Assembly (NCBI GenBank): GCA_047972415.1
Contig: JBKEAN010000268.1
Location: forward strand, 1-14,862
Direction: 5' to 3'
Source of the DNA: Mangrovibacterium sp047972415
GTDB lineage: Bacteria > Bacteroidota > Bacteroidia > Bacteroidales > Prolixibacteraceae
DNA: 14,862 bases
Position numbers and translations under genes: made by a program. The notes under the pieces are model-generated. The model was not told where the DNA came from, made no database searches, and saw only the letters and a list, made by a program, of their open reading frames with translations. Every line of letters begins with the position of its first letter. Positions within the stretch are counted from its first letter, which is position 1. Positions 5,555 to 13,400 of this stretch are shown one piece after another.

Positions 5555-6817
5555 TTAGTTGTAGGCACTTTCTCCGTGTTCGTAAATGTCCAGGCCTTCT
5601 TCTTCGATGCGTTTTGGTACACGCAGGCCAATTGTTTTCTTGATGCAGAAGAAGATAGCCCAGCCGCAAGCCAAAGCCCACGCGCCAGTTACCAAAACAC
5701 CAATCAATTGCGAAACCAGTTGGGCAGTACCGCCACCGTAGAACAATCCGCCATTGGTTGCAAACAATCCGTACATAATAGTACCCAACGCACCGCACAC
5801 GCCGTGTACCGAAATGGCACCAACCGGGTCGTCAATGCGTAGCACGCTATCGATAAATGTTACTGAGTAAACCAATACCACGCCGGCAATTGTACCAATA
5901 ATAATGGCGCCAAGGTCGGAAACACCATCGCAACCAGCCGTAATGGCGACTAAACCAGCCAAGGCGCCGTTCAGCGCGAAGCTTAAGGATGGTTTTCCGA
6001 AGCGTATCCAGCTGATAATTAGGGCAGTGATTGTTCCGGCAGCAGCGGCCAAGTTGGTCGTTACAAAAATATGCGATATGGCCGTTGCGTTGGACGAGCC
6101 AGCCGCCGCAAGTTGCGAGCCCGGGTTAAACCCGAACCAGCCCAACCACAAGATAAACACTCCAAGTGCACCCAAGGTGAGGTTGTGGCCAGGAATAGCA
6201 TTTACTTTTTTGCCGTTGTATTTGCCCAGTCGAGGCCCTAAAGCAACAGCGCCGGTTAAAGCAACCATACCACCAACCATGTGTACAACGGTTGAGCCGG
6301 CAAAGTCGTGGAACGGGGTTTCCATGCTGGCCAGGAAGCCGCCACCCCAGGTCCAGTGACCCGAAATTGGATAAACAACCAGCGAGATAATGAGTGAATA
6401 AACCAAATACGATTTAAACTCAGTGCGCTCGGCCATGGCCCCCGAAACAATTGTTGCAGCCGTTGCAGCGAATACGGTTTGGAAAATCAGGAAAGCTTCT
6501 TCTGGGATGCCGCCACTCCAAATGTTGTAATTGAATAGTTGGGGGGTTCCCATGAAGCCACCTGCCATATCGGCACCAAACATCAAACTAAAACCTACTG
6601 CCCAGTAAACAATCGAGCCTACTGCGAAGTCCATCAGGTTTTTATACAGAATATTGACCGAGTTTTTAGCCCGGGTAAAACCGGCTTCGACTAGTGCGAA
6701 ACCCGCTTGCATGAAGAAAACCAGACCGGCGGTAATCAATACCCATACCGTGTCGAGGCCCATTGCGATGTCAGCCGCTGATTTGGCCAATGTATCTAAT
6801 GTTACTGCGTCATTCAT
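5555..6817 (-). CDS. amt: Ammonium transporter Amt
   Basis: A 420-residue inner-membrane ammonium channel of the Amt/MEP/Rh family, with about eleven hydrophobic helices. The conductance-site twin histidines are both present: His179 in STVVHMVGG and His338 in SVHGVCGALG. The first helix region carries FFMQAGFALVEAG (34–46), typical of the family, and NPGSQLA (231–237) is conserved. No cleavable signal peptide is evident. The length matches family norms. The gene lies 27 bases downstream of the PII gene on the same strand, the classical glnK–amt arrangement in which uncomplexed PII docks on the channel's cytoplasmic face and closes it when nitrogen is abundant. Transcription ends at the hairpin near 5401–5430. 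It probably belongs to one operon with the upstream PII and porin genes. Confidence 0.97.
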   Translation of the reverse strand: MNDAVTLDTLAKSAADIAMGLDTVWVLITAGLVFFMQAGFALVEAGFTRAKNSVNILYKNLMDFAVGSIVYWAVGFSLMFGADMAGGFMGTPQLFNYNIWSGGIPEEAFLIFQTVFAATAATIVSGAMAERTEFKSYLVYSLIISLVVYPISGHWTWGGGFLASMETPFHDFAGSTVVHMVGGMVALTGAVALGPRLGKYNGKKVNAIPGHNLTLGALGVFILWLGWFGFNPGSQLAAAGSSNATAISHIFVTTNLAAAAGTITALIISWIRFGKPSLSFALNGALAGLVAITAGCDGVSDLGAIIIGTIAGVVLVYSVTFIDSVLRIDDPVGAISVHGVCGALGTIMYGLFATNGGLFYGGGTAQLVSQLIGVLVTGAWALACGWAIFFCIKKTIGLRVPKRIEEEGLDIYEHGESAYN

Positions 6818-6844
6818 GATCGTAAATTTTCGTGGTTATCAACT

Positions 6845-7204
6845 TTATTCTTCTTCTTTCCCTTTGATGAATAACGACTCGTCGCCAAATTCGCCGGTAC
6901 GGATACGGTATGATTCTTCAACCGGGGAGATGAACACTTTGCCGTCGCCGATTTCGCCGGTGCGGGCAGCTTTCATAATGGCCAACACCGTTTTTTCCAC
7001 GTTTTTATCGCGAACGATGATGTGCATTACCACACGTTCAATCATGCTTGTATCGTAAATTACTCCTCGGTAGGCGCGCTCTTGGCGGGCCGAACCAACA
7101 CCGCGGGCATCCCAATACGAAAAGAAATCGATACCAACTTCATGAAGTGCTTCACTTACATCGTCAAACTTGGTTTTTCTAATAATTGCTTCAATCTTTT
7201 TCAT
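6845..7204 (-). CDS. glnK: PII nitrogen-regulatory protein
   Basis: A 119-residue PII protein, complete at both ends: MKKIEAIIRKTKFDDV at the N-terminus, the ATP-binding signature TGEIGDGKVFI (82–92), and RIRTGE (99–104). The T-loop (about 35–55) is GVGSARQERAYRGVIYDTS. It keeps a tyrosine (Tyr50) at the place of the E. coli uridylylation site Tyr51, but it is about one residue shorter and has a different sequence around the Gln39 ligand position of E. coli PII. This form is familiar from Bacteroidota PII proteins encoded next to amt. It should sense ATP/ADP and 2-oxoglutarate and gate Amt. Position before amt favours the name glnK over glnB, but sequence alone does not separate them. An extension of acidic and lysine residues (KGKEEE) ends the protein. 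Confidence 0.95.
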   Translation of the reverse strand: MKKIEAIIRKTKFDDVSEALHEVGIDFFSYWDARGVGSARQERAYRGVIYDTSMIERVVMHIIVRDKNVEKTVLAIMKAARTGEIGDGKVFISPVEESYRIRTGEFGDESLFIKGKEEE

Positions 7205-7327
7205 GTGAAATATTATTTTTTGTCAGTTTTGTCACACGGAATACGCAGGAAAGGACATGCCACCTCCATATTGGAACTGCACTGCTCCAATCCTGCTTAT
7301 TCTATTCAATTTGTATGGGTAACTATT
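7205..7327 (-). promoter_or_regulatory. Porin–glnK spacer with a nested hairpin, no promoter seen
   Basis: In the 123 bases between the porin stop and the glnK start I find no TAnnTTTG on the − strand, so glnK–amt is probably transcribed from upstream of the porin. In + coordinates the spacer has an outer pair GCAGGA (7245–7250) / TCCTGC (7291–7296) and an inner pair ATTGGA (7270–7275) / TCCAAT (7286–7291). This could be an attenuating or processing structure setting porin versus glnK–amt expression. No T run follows it closely, so it is not a clear terminator. Confidence 0.35.
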
Positions 7328-7993
7328 TTAGAATGAAAGCCCGGCTGCAACGAAAAAGCCTCCGGTTGACGGGTTCAGGGTAACCGAACCGGATACGGGC
7401 AATGTCCAGCTGTCGGTAATTTTAACGTCTTTTGACGTGCTCAGTTTGATGTTGCAGATGTTGAAATCGCCGTGGCGAACATACTGTCCGTCGCCGGCAC
7501 CTAAGGTTAATGTAACATTTGGGAAGGTGTAGCTGGCCTCCAGGTAAACATCACCTTCTTCGCCAAAATCTTTGTCATCAGTTTCGGGCAGAAACATGTA
7601 AGCTCCCATAAACGAGAATTTTTCAAGTCCTACATTTACAGCTGGTTCCAAATAGTGCATTCCGCCAAAGTTCGTCCAGTCGCCACCAAAATAGTAATCG
7701 GTTAAGTTTACCGAAACGGCGCCGAACGAGTAACCGGCAAACAAGTCTGCTTCAAAGGCTTCCCAGTCCGACGATGATGCAGAACCCCAGCCACCAAAGG
7801 TAAAACCACCTTTTTCGTATTTCACCGAAGGTTGAAATGCAACACCGTTGCCAAATTTAAGACCACGCCAGATGTAGCTCGAGTAAATGTCCAGGCCTGT
7901 GCTCCATGGGGAGTTCGTTTCTTCCTGGGCTTGAACGTTCAAAGCAAAAAAAGTTGCCAATCCAAAAACTAAAAGCATTAAAGTCTTTTTCAT
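7328..7993 (-). CDS. TorF-family outer-membrane beta-barrel protein (putative porin)
   Basis: A 221-residue protein with a typical signal peptide (MKKT, hydrophobic core to about 19, cleavage likely after VQA at 22). Alternating aromatic/hydrophobic beta strands follow and the final residue is Phe, as expected for a BAM-inserted barrel. The segment SSYIWRGLKFGNGVAFQPSV (38–57) matches the TorF/Gcw_chp (CHP02001) putative-porin pattern, in which a D/S-YI/VxRG motif opens the mature barrel. Repeated FGGWGSAS, YYFGGDW and VSVNLTDYYFG strands support a barrel of perhaps eight to twelve strands. It precedes glnK and amt on the same strand. Genes of this family are often seen beside glnK–amt in Bacteroidota, suggesting that it lets ammonium or another nitrogen source cross the outer membrane; that role is inferred from context. 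Confidence 0.85.
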   Translation of the reverse strand: MKKTLMLLVFGLATFFALNVQAQEETNSPWSTGLDIYSSYIWRGLKFGNGVAFQPSVKYEKGGFTFGGWGSASSSDWEAFEADLFAGYSFGAVSVNLTDYYFGGDWTNFGGMHYLEPAVNVGLEKFSFMGAYMFLPETDDKDFGEEGDVYLEASYTFPNVTLTLGAGDGQYVRHGDFNICNIKLSTSKDVKITDSWTLPVSGSVTLNPSTGGFFVAAGLSF

Positions 7994-8651
7994 CGTGTAA
8001 AAATTTTAGGGTTTAACTGAATTTTTTAAATCAAAAATTTTGTTTGGTTTTGCTTTAACGTGCACTCTTGTAAAAATGCTCTTTTTTATAAGGGACCCCC
8101 TTTATTTTGTCTCTGGTGTCAAAAATAGATGAAAAATATCACCATGTGCCCCTTTTTAGAGTGGGGTATATTCAATTAATAGAAAATTAACATTGAAAAT
8201 TATAAAATGACAATAAATGGACGTCGGAATAAGCATATTGATAATAGTACTGTTTTTATAGTGTCATATAGACATAAAATAGTTGTATTTATACCTATTT
8301 TGAAATTGAAACCAACGAAAAACCCGACGGTATTTATATTTTCTTTTTTGCTGGAGGTGTCTTTTTTTTTCGGGGTGTGTTGTTGAAAACCAGTTTTTGC
8401 AATGGCGGGCATTTGGTCATGCGTTGGCCAATTTTCCGAAGGTTTCAGAATAAAACTCCAGCAGAAAACGATGTGGATGACTCTGAGCACTGCTGGGTGG
8501 TCGTTGAGAGCTGATTAATATGTACAGGCAACGATTACACGGGGTATGCGGAGTCCGCAAAATGGGACTGCACGGGATTTTGTGATAAAAGTGATTCTTC
8601 TCCTAACCCAAAACAGCATCTTTGATTGGCGGGTAAGGGAAAAAATGCCTT
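7994..8651. other. Long region without a supported gene
   Basis: About 660 bases upstream of the porin (− strand) and of argH (+ strand). The first half is AT-rich and should hold the porin operon promoter. The rest contains only short open frames with implausible composition. A near-perfect palindrome, TGCGGAGTCCGCA (8547–8559), lies near the argH side. I see no tRNA, rRNA or recognisable mobile element, and no obvious protein remnant. Confidence 0.5.
8120..8127 (-). promoter_or_regulatory. Possible −7 element for the porin–glnK–amt operon
   Basis: CAAAAATA on the + strand reads TATTTTTG on the − strand, matching TAnnTTTG. No −33 box was found at the expected spacing. The leader to the porin start would be about 120 bases. 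It is the only full match I found on the correct strand in the first 200 bases upstream. Confidence 0.3.
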
Positions 8652-8679
8652 TTTGTAAAAATTTAAATGAGTATCTTTG
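8652..8679 (+). promoter_or_regulatory. Bacteroidota-type promoter of argH
   Basis: TTTG (8652–8655), a 16-base AT-rich spacer, then TATCTTTG (8672–8679) gives a near-consensus TTTG / TAnnTTTG promoter with a slightly short spacer. Transcription should begin within a few bases of 8683, leaving a leader of about 95 bases before the argH ATG. Confidence 0.6.
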
Positions 8680-8680
8680 C

Positions 8681-8740
8681 GCAAACCCGAAATACCCGCT
8701 ACGCGGGATTGTCGCTAGCAACGACTAATTCGGGGGTTGC
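8681..8740 (+). ncRNA. Predicted three-way-junction RNA in the argH leader (or an interspersed palindromic repeat)
   Basis: Hand folding gives a closed three-stem structure. P1 is GCAA (8681–8684) with TTGC (8737–8740), a small internal loop, then CCCGAA (8686–8691) with TTCGGG (8729–8734). P2 is CCCGC (8695–8699) with GCGGG (8703–8707) and a 3-nt loop. P3 is GTCG (8711–8714) with CGAC (8722–8725) and a 7-nt loop. It starts at about the predicted transcript 5' end and stops 37 bases before the argH ATG. It does not match a tRNA (no T-loop) or a riboswitch class I know. It may instead be a copy of a dispersed intergenic palindrome. Confidence 0.45.
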
Positions 8741-8777
8741 AGCTTTTGCGGTATAACAAACGTTAAACAATACGCAC

Positions 8778-10109
8778 ATGAAACTTTGGGACAAAGGTTA
8801 CTCGGTAAATAAACTGATTGAAGATTTTACGGTTGGAAAAGATCGGGAGATGGACTTGTACCTGGCTCCTTTCGATGTATTGGGTTCTATGGCTCATTCG
8901 ATCATGCTGTCGACCATTGGTTTGTTGCCCAAGGACGAATTGAGCTTGTTGCTCGCCGAACTGAAGGCGATTTACAAAACTGCAGAAGCTGGCAAATTTG
9001 TAATTGAAGACGATGTTGAAGACGTCCACTCGCAGGTTGAAACCATGCTCACCCGTCGCCTTGGCGATGTTGGGAAGAAAATTCACAGCGGCCGCTCGCG
9101 CAACGATCAGGTTTTACTTGATCTGAAACTGTTTACCCGCAACGAGATTCGCGAAATTGTTGACTTGGGCGAGGAGCTGTTCAACACCTTGATTGCCCAG
9201 GCCGACCGCTACAAAAACCATCTGATGCCAGGCTACACACACTTGCAGGTAGCCATGCCTTCGTCGTTTGGTTTGTGGTTTAGCGCCTATGCCGAAAGTT
9301 TGGTTGACGACTTTGTGTTGTTACAGGCTGCCTATCGCATTACCAACCAAAATCCCTTGGGCTCGGCTGCCGGTTATGGCTCGTCGTTCCCGCTCAACCG
9401 CCAAATGACAACTGATTTGCTGGGTTTCGACAGTATGAACTACAACGTGGTTTATGCGCAAATGGGGCGCGGTAAAATGGAAAAAACCGTTGCTTTTGCA
9501 CTATCATCAATTGCAGCAACCTTGTCGAAACTAGCCTATGATGTGTGTTTGTTTATGAGCCAAAACTTCGGTTTTGTGAATTTACCCGATGAACTGACAA
9601 CCGGTTCGAGCATTATGCCGCACAAAAAAAATCCCGATGTTTTTGAGTTGTTGCGTTCGCATTGCAATAAAATTCAAGCGATGCCTACTCAAATCACTTT
9701 AATAATAAATAACCTCCCAAGTGGCTATTTTCGGGATCTTCAACTTATAAAAGAAGTCTTTTTGCCTTCATTCCAGGACATTAAAAACTGTTTAAAGATT
9801 GCAAACTTTGCTTTGGCCGAGATGTCGGTGAAGGAGAACATTCTGGATGACGAACGCTATAAATACGTTTATAGTGTTGAAGATGTGAACCGACTGGTAC
9901 TGGCTGGGGTTCCGTTTCGCGATGCGTATAAAAAAGTGGGTGTGGAAATACAGGCCGGAAACTACGAACCGGGGTGCGAAATTGTACATACCCACGCCGG
10001 AAGCCTTGGTAACCTGTGCCTACCGGAAATTGATGCAAAAATGAAGGCTATAGTGGCTCAATTTAACTTTGAAAAAGTAGACGAAGCCTTTGCTAACTTA
10101 CTGAAATAG
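8778..10109 (+). CDS. argH: Argininosuccinate lyase
   Basis: A 443-residue cytoplasmic enzyme of the fumarase/aspartase superfamily that splits argininosuccinate into arginine and fumarate, the last step of arginine synthesis. The conserved stretches are all present: SGRSRNDQV (104–112), GYTHLQVAMP (152–161) with His155, NPLGSAAGYG (192–201), and the superfamily signature GSSIMPHKKNP (276–286), whose serine pair includes the catalytic base. The length is close to that of other bacterial ArgH proteins, slightly short at the ends. The ATG at 8778 is the first in frame after the promoter, with no Shine-Dalgarno. The structured leader and the promoter just upstream suggest independent regulation. 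No terminator is evident after the stop. gltB follows 319 bases downstream, so the two may be partly co-transcribed. Confidence 0.96.
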   Translation: MKLWDKGYSVNKLIEDFTVGKDREMDLYLAPFDVLGSMAHSIMLSTIGLLPKDELSLLLAELKAIYKTAEAGKFVIEDDVEDVHSQVETMLTRRLGDVGKKIHSGRSRNDQVLLDLKLFTRNEIREIVDLGEELFNTLIAQADRYKNHLMPGYTHLQVAMPSSFGLWFSAYAESLVDDFVLLQAAYRITNQNPLGSAAGYGSSFPLNRQMTTDLLGFDSMNYNVVYAQMGRGKMEKTVAFALSSIAATLSKLAYDVCLFMSQNFGFVNLPDELTTGSSIMPHKKNPDVFELLRSHCNKIQAMPTQITLIINNLPSGYFRDLQLIKEVFLPSFQDIKNCLKIANFALAEMSVKENILDDERYKYVYSVEDVNRLVLAGVPFRDAYKKVGVEIQAGNYEPGCEIVHTHAGSLGNLCLPEIDAKMKAIVAQFNFEKVDEAFANLLK

Positions 10110-10428
10110 TGGAGTCCTGTTAAGTAATCGTTATCTTTTCAGTGCTGTTTCTTTTAACGTGTCGATAGTGGTGTGAGTTCTAAGTTATTCGGATTCATAA
10201 TCTTATGAAGCGAATAGCAGAACGGGATACAGCGATGGTATGTTTTTGAACATCATTTTTCTTCGCGACCTTTGGATAGTATCTCTTTAATGGCTATTTT
10301 CGCTTTCACTTCGTAGGATTTTTAGTGATTTTGCTTACAAATTTCAATTACTCGTGCTATTTCGATGATTTGTTGGCAAATTTTGATGCGAAATCAAGCG
10401 AATGGCGAATAAATAAAAATGTTTTAAA
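10110..10428 (+). promoter_or_regulatory. argH–gltB intergenic region with dyad and promoter candidate
   Basis: These 319 bases hold no supported gene. They contain a long dyad (10186–10216), a promoter candidate, and several GCGAA-type repeats. The promoter candidate is TTTG (10271–10274), a 20-base spacer, then TATTTTCG (10295–10302), one mismatch from TAnnTTTG. A leader of about 120 bases would follow to the gltB ATG. The repeats (GCGAAA at 10388, GCGAAT at 10398 and 10405) lie just before the start codon. Confidence 0.45.
10186..10216. repeat. Near-perfect 31-nt dyad upstream of gltB
   Basis: TATTCG (10186–10191) and TTCATAA (10194–10200) are mirrored by TTATGAA (10203–10209) and CGAATA (10211–10216): 13 base pairs, interrupted only by GA against G, around a two-base centre. 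The tiny centre and lack of a T run argue against a terminator and for a protein-binding operator. It lies about 55 bases upstream of the putative −33 box of gltB. Confidence 0.6.
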
Positions 10429-13400
10429 ATGCAGTTAGAAACTCCCAAACAACAGGGTCTTTATCGCTCTGAATTTGAACATGGTAGCTGTGGTATTGGA
10501 TTCGTGGCTAACCTGAAAGGACGGAAACAACACCGGGTTATTTCCGACGCGTTGGCCATGTTAGCTCGCATGGAGCATCGGGGCGGTACCGGTTTTGATA
10601 TAAAAAGCGGAGACGGCGCCGGTATTTTACTTCAGATACCTCACGAATTGTTCAGGGAAGAATGTCCGAAACAAGGAATCAAACTTCCGGCATCGGGCGA
10701 GTATGGCGTAGCTATGATTTTCTTTCCGATGGAAGAACGAAAGCGTTCGGAATGTAAAGATATTATTGTACGGAACCTGCAAAAGTTTGGTTTGCCACTT
10801 TTAGGTTATCGTAAAGTTCCGGTTGACAACTCGGATTTGGGCCGCGATTCGCGGGCTACCGAACCCTCGGTGCAACAGCTTTTCATTGCTAAACCAGAAG
10901 AGATGACGGTCGAAGAATTTGACCGTAAACTTTTTGTATTCCGGAAATACACGGAACGTCTAGCCCGCGAGTCGGTTGCAGGCTTGGGCTACGACGGCCT
11001 GAATATTATCTCGTGTTCTTACAAAACCATTATTTATAAGGGGCAGTTAACAACCGAGCAAGTTTCGCTTTACTTTAAAGACTTAACGAATCCGCTGGTT
11101 GTGAGTGCTATTGCATTAGTGCATTCCCGCTTTTCAACCAATACTTTCCCCAGTTGGAAGTTGGCCCAACCCTTCCGTTTCATTGCGCACAATGGTGAGA
11201 TTAACACCAACAAAGGAAACGTGAACTGGATTAAAGCACGTGAAGCGTTGCTCGAATCAACGTATTTTACCCGCGAAGAGTTGGAAATGATTTTCCCGAT
11301 TTGCGACTTGCGTGCTTCCGACAGTGCCAACCTCGATATGGTTATTGAAATGCTGGTGTTGAGTGGCCGCTCTTTGCCCCATGTAATGATGATGCTGATT
11401 CCGGAAGCCTGGCAAAACGACCCACAAATGTCGCAGGCCAAAAAAGACTTTTACGAATTCCACTCGGCCATGATGGAACCGTGGGATGGCCCGGCTTCGG
11501 TTTGCTTTACCGACGGCGTTTTGGTTGGTGCAACCCTCGACCGCAACGGCCTGCGCCCTTCGCGCTACTGCGTGACAAATGACGACATGCTGATTATGTC
11601 GTCTGAGTCAGGCGCCTTGGACATCGATCATACCAAAGTAAAAACCCGCGGTCGTTTGCAACCGGGTAAAATGTTTGTGGCCGATCTGGAACAAGGGCGC
11701 ATCATCTCGGACGAAGAGATTAAAACATCGATTATTTCCCGTCAGCCTTATGGTGAATGGGTTCGGAAGAATATGACTTATTTGGACGATCTTCCATCGA
11801 TTCCGGATTTGGAATTGAAAGATCCGGATCCCAATACCCTGTTGAAACGCCAGAAAACCTTTGGCTTCACCAACGAAGAGCTGGAAGTGATTCTAAAACC
11901 AATGGCCGAAAGTGGCAAAGAAGCCATTGGGTCAATGGGTAACGACGCCCCTTTGGCTGTGTTGTCCGATCGCCCGGTACTGCTTTCGAACTACTTTAAG
12001 CAGTTGTTTGCCCAGGTAACCAACCCGCCAATTGACCCGATTCGTGAGCGGATTGTGATGGACTTACGTACCTACGTGGGCGGTTTCAAAAATATTTTGA
12101 CCGAATCGGCAGAGCATTGCCGCCGTATTGCGATCGAAAGCCCGGTTTTAACAAACGAGCAGTTGGTTAAATTGAGCTACGTTGATCATACGCACTTCCA
12201 AACAAAAAAAATCAGCATTGTTTTCCATGCCAGCGGTAAAGAAGGTACGCTGGAGAAAAAACTGGAACGGTTGTGTACCTATGTTGAAGATGCCATTGAC
12301 GAAGGTTACTCAATCATTTTGCTAACCGACTTTTCGGTGAGTACCGACCATGCCCCGATTCCGTCGGTACTGGTTGCTTCGGCGGTGCATCACCACCTAA
12401 TCCGTATCGGGAAACGCGGTATGGCCGACATTATTATGGAAGTTGGCGACGTGCGCGAGGTTCATCACTTTGCGGTTTTGTTGGGCTACGGCGTATCGGC
12501 TATTAACCCGTATATGGCGCTCGACAGCATTAAACAGCTCGTGAACGATGGTAAACTGGGCAATGTTACGGCCGAAAAGGCCATGAAGAACTACATCAAA
12601 GCCGTTAACGGTGGTTTGCTGAAGATTTTCTCGAAAATGGGTATTTCAACCCTGCAGTCTTATCAGGGCGCCCAGATTTTCGAAATTCTCGGTATCAGCT
12701 CCGACGTGGTTGATAAATACTTCACCGGTACGGTAAGCCGAATTGAAGGGTTAATGTTGGACGATATTGCCCGCGAAGCTTTAATGCGTCACCGGCAAGG
12801 GTTTCCAATCCGGTTGGGCGGTTCCAAGGTGTTGGAGTCGGGAGGTGATTACCACTGGCGTAAAGATGGCGAGCGCCATTTATTGTCGCCCGAAGCGGTT
12901 TACCTGCTTCAGGATGCAACGCGGAAAAATGATTTTTCGAAATACAAAAAATATTGCCAGGTTGTTGACGACCAAAGTAAAGCGGCTTTCACCTTGCGTG
13001 GTTTGATGGACTTCACTTCCGACCGGGATTCAATCTCATTGGACGAAGTAGAACCGACAGAAAGCATTCTGAAACGCTTTGCAACAGGCGCTATGTCGTT
13101 TGGATCCATTTCGTGGGAAGCGCACACTACGCTGGCTATCGCCATGAACCGTATTGGTTCAAAATCAAACTCAGGAGAAGGGGGTGAAGACCCGATACGT
13201 TACACCAAATTGCCAAACGGCGACGACATGTGCTCGGCAACCAAGCAAATTGCATCGGGTCGTTTTGGGGTAAACAGCTACTACCTGAGCATGGCAAAAG
13301 AACTTCAGATTAAAATGGCCCAGGGAGCAAAACCGGGCGAAGGTGGTCAGTTACCGGGGCACAAAGTGAACGGATGGATTGGCCGGGTTCGCGGTTCAAC

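Noticed and set aside
5388..5798. 136-residue − strand frame overlapping the amt 3' end and terminator
   Set aside because: It overlaps amt out of frame and reads through the bidirectional terminator; the overlapping Amt frame has the conserved family residues.
8000..8170. Sigma-54 (−24/−12) promoter for the porin–glnK–amt operon
   Set aside because: I searched the − strand for TGGCAC-N5-TTGCA and found only a partial −24-like GGGCAC with no −12 match.
8200..8490. 96-residue open frame on the − strand in the gene-free region
   Set aside because: No recognisable motif, no promoter, and a composition typical of chance reading of AT-rich DNA. I could not exclude a remnant but have no support for it.
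8515..8728. Two overlapping small frames (one on each strand) before argH
   Set aside because: Both run through the argH promoter and leader structure and show no protein-like features.
8681..8740. Possible tRNA-like cloverleaf in the argH leader
   Set aside because: There is no 7-bp acceptor stem with the correct spacing, no GGTTCGAnTCC T-loop and no anticodon arm of standard size; it is kept only as a three-way junction.
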